64,000 nucleotides of DNA from Streptomyces solicavernae (GTDB taxonomy: Bacteria; Actinomycetota; Actinomycetes; Streptomycetales; Streptomycetaceae): positions 124,001 to 188,000 of the forward strand of contig NZ_JASCIR010000008.1 of the NCBI RefSeq assembly GCF_029968095.1. The letters run 5' to 3'. Shown here piece after piece: positions 8,551 to 19,261 of the stretch (its first letter is position 1; every line of letters begins with the position of its first letter). The position numbers and the translations under genes are program-made. The notes under the pieces are model-generated. The model searched no databases. It was not told where the DNA came from and saw only the letters and a program-made list of their open reading frames with translations.

Positions 8551-9702
8551 GTGACACGTAAGACAGTGCGCATCGCCATGAACGGGGTGACCGGGCGGAT
8601 GGGCCACCGCCAGCACCTGGTCCGCTCGATCCTCGCGCTGCGCGAGCAGGGCGGCCTCGACCTGGGCGACGGCACCGAGCTGTGGCCCGAGCCGGTCCTC
8701 GTCGGCCGCCGCGCGCACGCCCTGAAAGCGCTCGCCGACGCGCACGGTCTGGAGCACTGGTCGACCGATCTGGACGTGGTGCTCGCCGACGACACGGTCG
8801 ACGTCTACTTCGACGCTCAGGTCACCTCCGCCCGCGAGGAGGCCGTCAAGAAGGCCATCGCCGCCGGAAAACACCTCTACACAGAGAAGCCGAGCGCCAC
8901 CACGCTGGAGGGCTCCCTCGAACTGGCCCGTCTCGCGGACGCCGCGGGCATCAAGCACGGCGTCGTCCAGGACAAGATCTTCCTGCCGGGCCTGCTGAAG
9001 CTGAAGCGCCTCCTGGAGGGGGGCTTTTTCGGCCGTGTCCTGTCTGTGCGCGGCGAGTTCGGCTACTGGGTCTTCGAGGGTGACTGGCAGGAGGCGCAGC
9101 GCCCGTCGTGGAACTACCGCGCGGAGGACGGCGGCGGCATCGTCGTCGACATGTTCCCGCACTGGGAGTACGTGCTGCACGAGCTGTTCGGCCGTGTGAA
9201 GTCCGTCCAGGCCCTGACCGCCACCCACGTGCCGCAGCGCTGGGACGAACAGCGCAAGCCGTACGCCGCGACCGCCGACGACGCCGCATACGGCATCTTC
9301 GAGCTGGAGGGAGGCGCGATCGCGCAGATCAACTCCTCCTGGGCGGTGCGGGTCAACCGCGACGAGCTGGTCGAGTTCCAGGTCGACGGAACGGAGGGCT
9401 CCGCCGTCGCGGGCCTGCGCAACTGCCGCGCCCAGCACCGCTCGGCGACCCCGAAGCCGGTGTGGGACCCGGACGTCCCTGCCACCGACCGCTTCCGCGA
9501 GCAGTGGCAGGAGGTGCCGGACAACGGCACGTTCGACAACGGCTTCAAGGTGCAGTGGGAGCTGTTCCTGCGCCATGTGGTCCTCGACGAGCCGTACCAC
9601 TGGGACCTGCTCGCGGGCGCGCGCGGCGTACAGCTGGCGGAGCTCGGGCTCAAGTCCTCCGCCGAGGGCCGCCGGTACGACGTGCCGGAGCTGACCCTGT
9701 GA
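8551..9702 (+). CDS. Gfo/Idh/MocA-family NAD(P)-dependent sugar dehydrogenase
   Basis: A 383-aa oxidoreductase. An N-terminal Rossmann region (RIAMNGVTGRMGHRQ) is followed by the family motif YTEKPSA (catalytic Lys region) and the beta-sheet substrate domain (GGGIVVDMFPHWEYVLHEL). These enzymes oxidise a sugar or cyclitol hydroxyl to a ketone. The start is GTG 8551 with GGAGG six bases upstream. It heads a tightly coupled operon: its stop overlaps the start of the DUF993 gene, which in turn overlaps an epimerase gene. With the divergent LacI this looks like a catabolic unit for one sugar or cyclitol. Involvement with myo-inositol (the iol cluster is 12 kb away and lacks an obvious iolG) is possible but not shown. 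Confidence 0.9.
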   Translation: MTRKTVRIAMNGVTGRMGHRQHLVRSILALREQGGLDLGDGTELWPEPVLVGRRAHALKALADAHGLEHWSTDLDVVLADDTVDVYFDAQVTSAREEAVKKAIAAGKHLYTEKPSATTLEGSLELARLADAAGIKHGVVQDKIFLPGLLKLKRLLEGGFFGRVLSVRGEFGYWVFEGDWQEAQRPSWNYRAEDGGGIVVDMFPHWEYVLHELFGRVKSVQALTATHVPQRWDEQRKPYAATADDAAYGIFELEGGAIAQINSSWAVRVNRDELVEFQVDGTEGSAVAGLRNCRAQHRSATPKPVWDPDVPATDRFREQWQEVPDNGTFDNGFKVQWELFLRHVVLDEPYHWDLLAGARGVQLAELGLKSSAEGRRYDVPELTL

Positions 9703-10877
9703 CCCTCCTGCTGCCCACGAAAAACGGCGCCACGCGCGCGTACGTGCCGCGGACCGAGCCGTTCCGGCCCTCGGGCTCGGCGCCGCTCGCGTCCCGCACG
9801 GTGTTCTCCGCCGCGCATGTCGTGGCCGACCCGTACGCCGACACCTCGCCGGACGGACCGGCGGCCGTCGACTGGGATGCGACGCTCGCCTTCCGCCGCC
9901 ACCTGTGGTCCCACGGCCTGGGCGTCGCCGAGGCGATGGACACCGCGCAGCGCGGCATGGGCCTGGACTGGGCGGGCGCGGCGGAGCTGATCCGGCGCTC
10001 GGCGGCCGAGGCGAAGGCGGTCGGCGGCCGCATCGCCTGTGGCGTCGGCACTGACCAACTGACGGCCGTGCCCGACGCCTTCGCGTCCGCTCCCGCCGCC
10101 CTGAGCCAGGTCCTGGGCGCCTACGAGGAGCAGCTCGCGCTCGTGGAGGGGACGGGCGCGCAGGCCATCCTCATGGCGTCCAGGGCCCTCGCTGCCACGG
10201 CCCGCGGCCCCGAGGACTACCTCACGCTCTACGGCCGGCTGCTGCGCCAGGCCGCGGAGCCGGTGATCCTGCACTGGCTGGGCCCCATGTTCGACCCGGC
10301 GCTCACCGGCTACTGGGGCTCGACCGACCTGGACGCGGCGACGGAAACCTTCCTGGAGGTCATCGCCGCACACCCGGACCAGGTCGACGGCGTCAAGATC
10401 TCGCTGCTCGACGCGGATCGCGAGACCGCCCTGCGCCGCCGCCTGCCGCAGGGCGTGCGCTGCTACACGGGCGACGACTTCCACTACCCGGAGCTGATCG
10501 CGGGCGACGCACACGGCTTCAGCCACGCCCTGCTCGGCATCTTCGACCCGCTCGGACCGCTGGCCGCGGAAGCGGTGCGTGTCCTCGACACCGGCGACAC
10601 GGACGGGTTCCGCAAACTCCTCAACCCGACCGTGGAGTTGTCCCGCCATCTCTTCCAGGCGCCCACCCGCTTCTACAAGACGGGTGTCGTGCTCCTCGCC
10701 TGGCTGGCGGGCCACCAGCGCCACTTCACGATGGTCGGCGGCCTCCAGTCGGCCCGCTCCCTGCCCCACCTGGCCAGGGCGTACGAACTCGCCGACGGCC
10801 TCGGTCTGTTCCCCGACCCGGACCTCGCCGAGGCCCGGATGAAGTCCCTCCTGGACGTGTACGGAGTCGCCCGATGA
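9699..10877 (+). CDS. DUF993 family protein (aldolase-like TIM barrel)
   Basis: A 392-aa protein matching the DUF993 family, predicted to be a dihydrodipicolinate-synthase/aldolase-like TIM barrel. Recognisable segments are DWDATLAFRRHLWSHGLGVAEAMDTAQRG, ILHWLGPMFDPAL and GVKISLLD; in the last, the Lys is a candidate Schiff-base residue by analogy with class I aldolases. The start is GTG 9699, overlapping the preceding stop (GTGA). It would plausibly cleave or rearrange the keto-sugar made by the upstream dehydrogenase. The N-terminus (KNGATRAYVP) is encoded by one copy of the dispersed CACGCGCGCGT element. Confidence 0.85.
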   Translation: MTLLLPTKNGATRAYVPRTEPFRPSGSAPLASRTVFSAAHVVADPYADTSPDGPAAVDWDATLAFRRHLWSHGLGVAEAMDTAQRGMGLDWAGAAELIRRSAAEAKAVGGRIACGVGTDQLTAVPDAFASAPAALSQVLGAYEEQLALVEGTGAQAILMASRALAATARGPEDYLTLYGRLLRQAAEPVILHWLGPMFDPALTGYWGSTDLDAATETFLEVIAAHPDQVDGVKISLLDADRETALRRRLPQGVRCYTGDDFHYPELIAGDAHGFSHALLGIFDPLGPLAAEAVRVLDTGDTDGFRKLLNPTVELSRHLFQAPTRFYKTGVVLLAWLAGHQRHFTMVGGLQSARSLPHLARAYELADGLGLFPDPDLAEARMKSLLDVYGVAR

Positions 10878-11710
10878 CCGTTGACGTGAGCCGCTTCAGC
10901 ATCAACCAGATGACGGTCAGGCAACTGCCGCTGCCGGAACTGGTCGCGGCCTGCGGGGAGCTGGGCGTCAGCGGGGTCGGCCTGTGGCGCGAGCCGGTCG
11001 CGGCGTACGGCCTCGACGCCGCCGCCAAGCTGGTGCGCGAGGCCGGTCTCACAGTGACGACGCTGTGCCGCGGCGGCTTCCTCACGGCGATCGATCCGCA
11101 CGCGCGTGTGCGGGCGATCGACGACAACCGCCGCGCCGTCGACGAGGCCGCGACCCTCGGCACCGGCACCCTGGTCCTGGTCTCCGGCGGCCTGCCGCCC
11201 GGCAGCCGCGACCTGCACGGCGCCCGCGAACGCATCGCTCAGGCCCTGTCGGAGCTCGGCCCCTACGCGCGCGAGCGCGGCGTGCGCCTGGCGGTGGAGC
11301 CGCTGCACCCGATGTACGCGGCCGACCGCTGCGTGGTCTCGACGCTCACCCAGGCCCTCGACCTGGCGGAACGCTTCCCCGCCGACGAGGTGGGCGTCTG
11401 CGTGGACACGTACCACCTGTGGTGGGACGACCGGGCCTTCGCGGAGGTCGCACGCGCGGGGGCGGGCGGTCGGCTGTACGCGTACCAGCTCGCCGACTGG
11501 ACGACGCCGCTGCCGCAGGGCGTGCTCAACGGCCGCGGCCAACTCGGCGACGGCACAGTCGACTTCCCCGAGTGGCACGCACGCATCACCGCCGCGGGCT
11601 ACACGGGCCCGGTCGAGGTGGAGCTGTTCAACGACGAGCTGTGGGCCCGCGACGGCAGGGAGGTCCTGGCGGAGACGCTGGAGCGGTTCGCGACGGTGCG
11701 TTTCCCGTGA
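10874..11710 (+). CDS. Sugar phosphate isomerase/epimerase
   Basis: A 278-aa TIM-barrel isomerase/epimerase. It starts MTVDVSRFSINQMTVRQLPLPELVAACGELGV, with later segments GLTVTTLCRGGF, LAVEPLHPM (Glu metal ligand), VGVCVDTYHLWWD (Asp/His ligands) and VEVELFNDELW (Glu ligand), the pattern of divalent-metal xylose-isomerase-like enzymes. ATG 10874 overlaps the DUF993 stop (ATGA), showing translational coupling. As third gene of the operon it probably acts on the same sugar or ketose intermediate. It is a different subfamily from the epimerase at 6264, so the locus holds two distinct isomerases. Confidence 0.88.
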   Translation: MTVDVSRFSINQMTVRQLPLPELVAACGELGVSGVGLWREPVAAYGLDAAAKLVREAGLTVTTLCRGGFLTAIDPHARVRAIDDNRRAVDEAATLGTGTLVLVSGGLPPGSRDLHGARERIAQALSELGPYARERGVRLAVEPLHPMYAADRCVVSTLTQALDLAERFPADEVGVCVDTYHLWWDDRAFAEVARAGAGGRLYAYQLADWTTPLPQGVLNGRGQLGDGTVDFPEWHARITAAGYTGPVEVELFNDELWARDGREVLAETLERFATVRFP

Positions 11711-11896
11711 CCCGCCCCCTCTCGTGACTCGCCCCATCCCTGCCCCGCCCCATCCCGTGACTCGCCCCATTCCCTGCCCCGCCCCCTCCCCTGACCCGTC
11801 TCTTCCAGGTCCCCGCGCCGCTGGTCGGGGCACGACCCCAGCCGAGTTATCCACAGGCCCGGCCCGACTGTCCGAGCCCGGCGGTAGCGTCGTGGC
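11711..11896. repeat. Intergenic direct repeats with a DnaA-box-like site
   Basis: The 186-bp gap upstream of recD2 holds imperfect repeats of the form GTGACTCGCCCCATNCCTGCCCCGCCCC (two main copies, 11724-11780) and, at 11847-11855, TTATCCACA, which equals the E. coli DnaA-box consensus. A single box is likely fortuitous. No gene is visible. Confidence 0.55.
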
Positions 11897-14140
11897 ATGT
11901 CGAAAGCGGCGGGGAGCCCGGCAGCGGGCACGGCAAGGGGTCTGACGGCGGTCGAGGGCGTCCTGGAACGCATCACGTACGCCAACGAGGAGAGCGGTTA
12001 CACGGTCGCGAGAGTCGACACGGGCCGCGGCGGCGGCGATCTGCTCACGGTCGTCGGCGCGCTGCTGGGTGCCCAGGTCGGTGAGTCCCTGCGCATGGAG
12101 GGCCGCTGGGGCTCGCACCCGCAGTACGGCAAGCAGTTCACGGTGGAGAACTACACGACGGTCCTGCCCGCCACCATCCAGGGCATCCGCCGCTATCTCG
12201 GCTCGGGCCTGGTCAAGGGCATCGGCCCGGTCTTCGCCGACCGCATCACGCAGCACTTCGGCCTGGACACTCTCGACGTCATCGAGCAGGAGCCGAAGCG
12301 CCTGATCGAGGTCCCGGGCCTCGGCCCGAAGCGCACGGAGAAGATCGCCGCCGCCTGGGAGGAGCAGAAGGCCATCAAGGAGGTGATGGTCTTCCTGCAG
12401 AGCGTCGAGGTGTCCACCTCGATCGCGGTGCGGATCTACAAGAAGTACGGCGACGCCTCCATCTCCGTCGTCAAGAACCAGCCGTACCGCCTCGCGGCGG
12501 ACGTCTGGGGCATCGGCTTCCTCACCGCCGACCGCATCGCCCAGGCGGTCGGCATCCCGCACGACAGCCCGGAGCGCGTCAAGGCGGGCCTGCAGTACGC
12601 GCTGTCGCAGTCCACCGACCAGGGCCACTGCTTCCTGCCCGAGGAGCAGCTGATCGGGGACGCGGTGAAGCTCCTCCAGGTGGACACGGGCCTGGTCATC
12701 GACTGCCTCGCCGAACTCGCCGGTGAGGAGGAGGGCGTGGTGCGCGAGCAGGTGCCGGGCCCCGCGGGGGACGGACCCGTCACGGCGGTCTATCTGGTCC
12801 CGTTCCACCGGGCCGAACTCTCCCTGTCCGCCCAGGTGCTGCGGCTGCTGCGTACGGACGACGACCGGATGCCCGCGTTCCAGGACGTCGACTGGGCGAA
12901 GGCCCTGGCCTGGCTCCGGCAGCGCACGGGCGCCGAACTCGCCCCGGAGCAGGAGGAGGCGGTGAAGCTGGCCCTCACCCGCAAGGTCGCCGTCCTCACC
13001 GGCGGCCCCGGCTGCGGCAAGTCCTTCACGGTCCGCTCGGTCGTCGAGCTGGCCCGCGCCAAGAAGGCCAACGTCGTCCTCGCCGCCCCCACCGGCCGCG
13101 CCGCCAAACGCCTCGCCGAGCTCACCGGCGCCGAAGCGTCCACGGTGCACCGCCTGTTGGAGCTGAAGCCGGGCGGGGACGCGGCGTACGACCGGGAGCG
13201 GCCGCTGGACGCCGACCTCGTGGTGGTCGACGAGGCGTCGATGCTCGACCTGCTGCTCGCCAACAAGCTGGTCAAGGCCGTGCCGCCCGGCGCCCATCTG
13301 CTCTTCGTGGGCGATGTCGACCAGCTGCCCAGCGTCGGCGCCGGCGAGGTGCTAAGAGACCTGCTCGACGAGACCGGGCCGGTGCCCGCGGTGCGCCTGA
13401 CCCGGATCTTCCGGCAGGCACAGCAGTCCGGCGTCGTCACCAACGCGCACCGCATCAACTCCGGTACGCCACCGCTCACTCAGGGCCTGAAGGACTTCTT
13501 CCTCTTCGTCGCGGAGGAGACCGAGGAGGCGGGGCGGCTCACCGTGGACGTCGCGGCCAGACGCGTTCCGGCCAAGTTCGGCCTCGACCCGCGGCGGGAC
13601 GTCCAGGTGCTGGCGCCGATGCACCGCGGTCCGGCGGGTGCGGGCGTGCTCAACGGACTGCTCCAGCAAGCGGTGACACCGGCCCGGCCGGACCTGCCGG
13701 AGAAGAGATTCGGCGGCCGCACGTTCCGCGTCGGCGACAAGGTCACGCAGATCCGCAACAACTACGAGAAGGGCAAAAACGGCGTCTTCAACGGCACCGT
13801 CGGCGTCGTCACCGCACTCGACCAGGACGAGCAGCGCCTCACGGTCCTGACGGACGAGGACGAGGAAGTGCCATACGAATTCGACGAACTGGACGAACTG
13901 GCACACGCCTACGCGGTCACCATCCACCGCTCGCAGGGCAGCGAGTACCCGGCGGTGGTGATTCCGGTCACCACCGGGGCGTGGATGATGCTCCAGCGGA
14001 ACCTGCTCTACACCGCCGTGACCCGGGCCAAGAGGCTGGTGGTCCTGGTCGGTTCGCGCAAGGCACTCGGCCAGGCGGTGCGCACGGTCTCGGCGGGACG
14101 CCGCTGCACGGCGCTTGACCACCGGCTTCGCGGGAACTGA
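11897..14140 (+). CDS. recD2: RecD2-type ATP-dependent DNA helicase
   Basis: A 747-aa SF1B 5'-3' DNA helicase of the RecD2 (RecD-like, RecBC-independent) family. It has the long N-terminal region and helix-hairpin-helix segment (KGIGPVFADRIT, EVPGLGPKRTEKIA), Walker A GGPGCGKSFT (about residue 369), Walker B VVDEASM (about 444), the LFVGDVDQLPSVGAG motif and the C-terminal UvrD-like motif YAVTIHRSQGSEYPAVV. The ATG at 11897 opens directly after the N-terminal low-complexity residues SKAAGSPAAG. It probably acts in repair and replication-fork processing. It is a housekeeping gene, with citrate synthase downstream on the same strand after 220 bp. Confidence 0.95.
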   Translation: MSKAAGSPAAGTARGLTAVEGVLERITYANEESGYTVARVDTGRGGGDLLTVVGALLGAQVGESLRMEGRWGSHPQYGKQFTVENYTTVLPATIQGIRRYLGSGLVKGIGPVFADRITQHFGLDTLDVIEQEPKRLIEVPGLGPKRTEKIAAAWEEQKAIKEVMVFLQSVEVSTSIAVRIYKKYGDASISVVKNQPYRLAADVWGIGFLTADRIAQAVGIPHDSPERVKAGLQYALSQSTDQGHCFLPEEQLIGDAVKLLQVDTGLVIDCLAELAGEEEGVVREQVPGPAGDGPVTAVYLVPFHRAELSLSAQVLRLLRTDDDRMPAFQDVDWAKALAWLRQRTGAELAPEQEEAVKLALTRKVAVLTGGPGCGKSFTVRSVVELARAKKANVVLAAPTGRAAKRLAELTGAEASTVHRLLELKPGGDAAYDRERPLDADLVVVDEASMLDLLLANKLVKAVPPGAHLLFVGDVDQLPSVGAGEVLRDLLDETGPVPAVRLTRIFRQAQQSGVVTNAHRINSGTPPLTQGLKDFFLFVAEETEEAGRLTVDVAARRVPAKFGLDPRRDVQVLAPMHRGPAGAGVLNGLLQQAVTPARPDLPEKRFGGRTFRVGDKVTQIRNNYEKGKNGVFNGTVGVVTALDQDEQRLTVLTDEDEEVPYEFDELDELAHAYAVTIHRSQGSEYPAVVIPVTTGAWMMLQRNLLYTAVTRAKRLVVLVGSRKALGQAVRTVSAGRRCTALDHRLRGN

Positions 14141-14233
14141 CGATGCGCGGGTGCACCGGCTGATCGATCATTTCGGTGGCAAAGGTCACGAGGGGGTTCC
14201 GGAACCGGGGCGAAGGGGGCAGGATGAGCAGGC

Positions 14234-14254
14234 TGGCGGCACTGAGTGCCGCCA
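14234..14254. promoter_or_regulatory. 21-bp perfect palindrome upstream of citrate synthase
   Basis: The arms TGGCGGCACT and AGTGCCGCCA flank a single G and are perfectly complementary. The site lies 107 bp before the citrate synthase GTG. The odd-length, short-spaced symmetry and absence of a T tract look like an operator for a dimeric regulator rather than a terminator. The regulator is not identified. Confidence 0.6.
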
Positions 14255-14360
14255 ATAGGCCCAATGGTCGACCCCGAGTGCACTCTCCAGGGCCAAATGG
14301 GGGATGGTAGAGACAGTCAGGGCACCTCGAAGAAGAGGCACAACGTCGGTGAGGGATGAC

Positions 14361-15650
14361 GTGAGCGACAACTCTGTAGTACTGCGGTACGGCGATGGCG
14401 AGTACACCTACCCGGTGATCGACAGCACCGTCGGCGACAAGGGCTTCGACATCGGGAAGCTCCGCGCCCAGACCGGTCTGGTGACTCTGGACAGCGGGTA
14501 CGGCAACACCGCCGCCTATAAATCCGGCATCACCTATCTGGACGGCGAGCAGGGCATCCTGCGGTACCGCGGCTACCCGATCGAGCAGCTGGCGGAGCGC
14601 TCCACCTTCCTTGAGGTGGCCTACCTGCTCATCAATGGCGAGCTCCCCACGGTCGACGAGCTCTCCACCTTCCGCGACGAGATCACCTCGCACACGCTGC
14701 TGCACGAGGACGTCAAGCGGTTCTACGACGGCTTCCCGCGCGATGCGCACCCGATGGCCATGCTGTCCTCGGTGGTCTCCGCGCTGTCCACGTTCTACCA
14801 GGACAGCCACAACCCGTTCGACGAGAAGCAGCGTCACCTCTCGACGATCCGCCTGCTCGCCAAGCTTCCGACGATCGCGGCGTACGCGTACAAGAAGTCG
14901 GTCGGCCACCCGGTGGTCTACCCGCGCAACGACCTCGGTTACGTCGAGAACTTCCTGCGCATGACGTTCTCGGTGCCGGCCGCCGAGTATGACCTGGACC
15001 CGGTCGTCGTCTCCGCGCTCGACAAGCTGCTGATCCTGCACGCGGACCACGAGCAGAACTGTTCGACGTCCACCGTGCGCCTGGTCGGCTCCTCGCAGGC
15101 GAACATGTTCGCCTCGATCTCCGCCGGTATCTCCGCGCTCTGGGGCCCGCTGCACGGCGGCGCGAACCAGTCCGTCCTGGAGATGCTGGAGCAGATCCAG
15201 GCCGACGGCGGCGACGTCGACTCCTTCATCAACAAGGTGAAGAACAAGGAGGACGGCGTCCGCCTGATGGGCTTCGGCCACCGGGTGTACAAGTCCTTCG
15301 ACCCGCGCGCGAAGATCATCAAGGCCGCCGCGCACGACGTCCTGTCGGCCCTCGGCAAGTCCGACGAGCTGCTCGACATCGCGCTCAAGCTGGAGGAGCA
15401 CGCGCTCTCCGACGACTACTTCGTCTCGCGCAACCTCTACCCGAACGTGGACTTCTACACGGGCCTCATCTACCGCGCGATGGGCTTCCCGACCGAGATG
15501 TTCACCGTGCTGTTCGCCCTCGGCCGCCTCCCGGGCTGGATCGCCCAGTGGCACGAGATGATCAAGGAGCCGGGTTCCCGCATCGGCCGCCCGCGCCAGA
15601 TTTACACCGGCGTCGTCGAGCGCGACTTCGTCCCGGTCGAGTCCCGCTGA
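14361..15650 (+). CDS. gltA: Citrate synthase
   Basis: A 429-aa type II citrate synthase (oxaloacetate + acetyl-CoA to citrate, entry to the TCA cycle). It is closely similar in sequence to what I recall for the main Streptomyces citrate synthase, starting SDNSVVLRYGDGEYTYPV. Conserved catalytic segments are HADHEQNCSTSTVRLVGSS, GPLHGGANQ and GFGHRVYK, with the C-terminal GRLPGWIAQWHEM and Arg motifs. I chose GTG 14361 by that recalled homologous N-terminus, with GAGGGA upstream; an in-frame GTG at 14350 is possible. It is monocistronic, followed by a strong hairpin at 15747. Confidence 0.97.
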   Translation: MSDNSVVLRYGDGEYTYPVIDSTVGDKGFDIGKLRAQTGLVTLDSGYGNTAAYKSGITYLDGEQGILRYRGYPIEQLAERSTFLEVAYLLINGELPTVDELSTFRDEITSHTLLHEDVKRFYDGFPRDAHPMAMLSSVVSALSTFYQDSHNPFDEKQRHLSTIRLLAKLPTIAAYAYKKSVGHPVVYPRNDLGYVENFLRMTFSVPAAEYDLDPVVVSALDKLLILHADHEQNCSTSTVRLVGSSQANMFASISAGISALWGPLHGGANQSVLEMLEQIQADGGDVDSFINKVKNKEDGVRLMGFGHRVYKSFDPRAKIIKAAAHDVLSALGKSDELLDIALKLEEHALSDDYFVSRNLYPNVDFYTGLIYRAMGFPTEMFTVLFALGRLPGWIAQWHEMIKEPGSRIGRPRQIYTGVVERDFVPVESR

Positions 15651-15671
15651 CCCGGAGCCTCACCGACACCT

Positions 15672-15745
15672 CGCCGCGAAACTCGGCGCCCAGGTACTGA
15701 GAATCCGGCACCCGGGTACTGAGAATCCCGGCACCCAGATACAGA
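15672..15745. repeat. Short direct repeats after citrate synthase
   Basis: Three imperfect copies of CGGCACCCGGGTACTGAGAA-like sequence (near 15686, 15706 and 15729) lie between the citrate synthase stop and its terminator. They may be slipped-strand duplications. Confidence 0.5.
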
Positions 15746-15746
15746 G

Positions 15747-15793
15747 AAGCGCCCCGCGACCGGTCCCCCCACGGGCCGGCCTGCGGGGCGCTT
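15747..15793 (+). terminator. Terminator hairpin after citrate synthase
   Basis: The perfect 11-bp arms AAGCGCCCCGC and GCGGGGCGCTT enclose a GC-rich 25-nt loop, followed by TCCCTTTG. This has the position and shape of a terminator for the citrate synthase transcript. Confidence 0.8.
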
Positions 15794-16322
15794 CCCTTTG
15801 TCCCCGGTTCGGATTCCCCCCACGGGATCCGGCCGGGCGTCCAAGAGTGCTGCGCCGAGCACATGTCGCGGTCCGCCGGGACGCGTACGCACGGGAGGGC
15901 CGCTCAAAGCTCCCCGGTGCACGTGCCCCGGCCAACGCTCTCCCCAGCGCCCTGGAGCGCGGGGGTACCTCTGCTGGGAACGTCCCCCAAGACATCCCCA
16001 TATGGTCCGGAACGCCCCCCAAGACGTTCCAGCCATCGCACTCTTAGACCTGCGAACCCCCTGAATGGTTACGTGCCAATCTCTGTGATCTAGGTCTCTT
16101 GTATATGTCCGACTACATACACAAGGGCCCGATTGGGGGATCGGGGACCCAGAGTAAGGGGGTTGTGGGGGGTACGTGAAGGTGTTCACCGATCCTTCTC
16201 GTACCCCGAGACAGAACCGTCCCTTCGGCGGACGGCGGACGGCGGACGGCGGACGGCGGACGGCAGACGGCGGACGGCAGGGCGGCAGGGCGGCAGGGCG
16301 GCAGGGCGGCAGGGCGGCGGTG
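15794..16322. other. Gene-free region with palindrome and tandem repeats
   Basis: I see no convincing gene in these 529 bp; the open frames here have poor codon bias. Contents: a stretch of CCCCCAAGAC-type repeats (15960-16030), an AT-rich palindrome at 16098-16125 (separate entry), and at 16228-16320 tandem 7- to 8-bp units, first GGCGGAC and then GGCAGGGC. The last run ends at the copA stop codon. Confidence 0.6.
16098..16125. promoter_or_regulatory. AT-rich near-perfect palindrome, operator-like
   Basis: The arms CTTGTATATGT and ACATACACAAG, with a 6-bp spacer, match at 10 of 11 positions. The low GC content stands out against the surroundings. It resembles a binding site for a TetR- or GntR-type dimer or a promoter-operator, yet no gene start follows closely on either strand. 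Confidence 0.6.
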
Positions 16323-18665
<2,343 letters not shown>

Positions 18666-18775
18666 GGCAGGTCACGGGTTTCTCTATGTCTGGTCGCTGT
18701 ACGGGGACGGGGCGCGGCGGGACGGGACGGGACGGGATGGGCGGGGCGGGGCGGCACCCGCCCCGCCCCCGACGG

Positions 18776-19105
18776 TCAGGCGCGACCGGTCAGCTCGTAC
18801 CCGGCCTCGTCCACGGCCGCGCGCACCGCGGCCTCGTCGAGCTCGGCCTCGGAGACGACGGTGACCTGGCCGGTGGCGGCGACCGCCTCGACGGAGGTCA
18901 CGCCCGGCAGCTCGGAGATCTCCGCGGAGACGGCGCCCTCGCAGTGACCGCAGGTCATCCCGGTGACCTGATAGACGGCGGTGACGGCGGAGGTGGCGGT
19001 GGCGGTGCCCTCGGGAGCGGCGGCCGCGCTGTCGCCGTGGCAGGAGCCGGAGTGGGAGCAGCAGGAGCCGGTCGTCTGGGTCTCGGTCTCGGTCTGGGCG
19101 CTCAT
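18776..19105 (-). CDS. copZ: CopZ-like copper chaperone with Cys/His-rich N-terminus
   Basis: A 109-aa protein with a C-terminal heavy-metal-associated domain (YQVTGMTCGHCEGAVSAEI, the Cu(I)-binding CxxC near residue 53). It is preceded by an unusual 40-residue N-terminal extension containing SCCSHSGSCHGD, a small Cys/His cluster that could bind extra copper. The start ATG 19105 has GAGGAG at good spacing. It is the first gene of the copZ-copA operon and would hand Cu(I) to CopA. Classical CopZ is about 70 residues, so the N-terminal cluster is an add-on. The CsoR-like palindrome is 138 bp upstream. Confidence 0.9.
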   Translation of the reverse strand: MSAQTETETQTTGSCCSHSGSCHGDSAAAAPEGTATATSAVTAVYQVTGMTCGHCEGAVSAEISELPGVTSVEAVAATGQVTVVSEAELDEAAVRAAVDEAGYELTGRA

Positions 19106-19242
19106 GTCGTTCTCCTCGTCGAGGGCGTCTGGTCGGTCCGCGGCCGGTGGCGCGTAGCGTCGGTGTACGAGGCCGGGCGGGCGTGCGGTGCCGCGGCGTA
19201 GAAGAGGCAGCCGCCTTCGCTCCCCTCCTGACACTCCCGACT

Positions 19243-19261
19243 GTATACCCCTAGGGGGTAC
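19243..19261. promoter_or_regulatory. CsoR-type copper operator
   Basis: The sequence GTATACCCCTAGGGGGTAC is a near-perfect palindrome of the TACCCC...GGGGTA kind known for actinobacterial CsoR repressors, which release DNA on binding Cu(I). It lies upstream of the copZ-copA operon. It also contains the TAG stop codon (19251-19253) of the upstream prsW-like gene. No csoR gene is in the window. Confidence 0.8.

Noticed and set aside
11847..11855. Single DnaA box as part of an origin
   Set aside because: One isolated TTATCCACA upstream of recD2 without a cluster is not evidence of oriC.
14234..14254. Terminator for recD2
   Set aside because: The 1-nt (or 3-nt) loop and lack of a T-rich tail favour an operator rather than a terminator.
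15602..16189. 195-codon minus-strand frame after citrate synthase
   Set aside because: It crosses the citrate synthase terminator and repeat DNA, has poor codon bias and encodes no recognisable protein.
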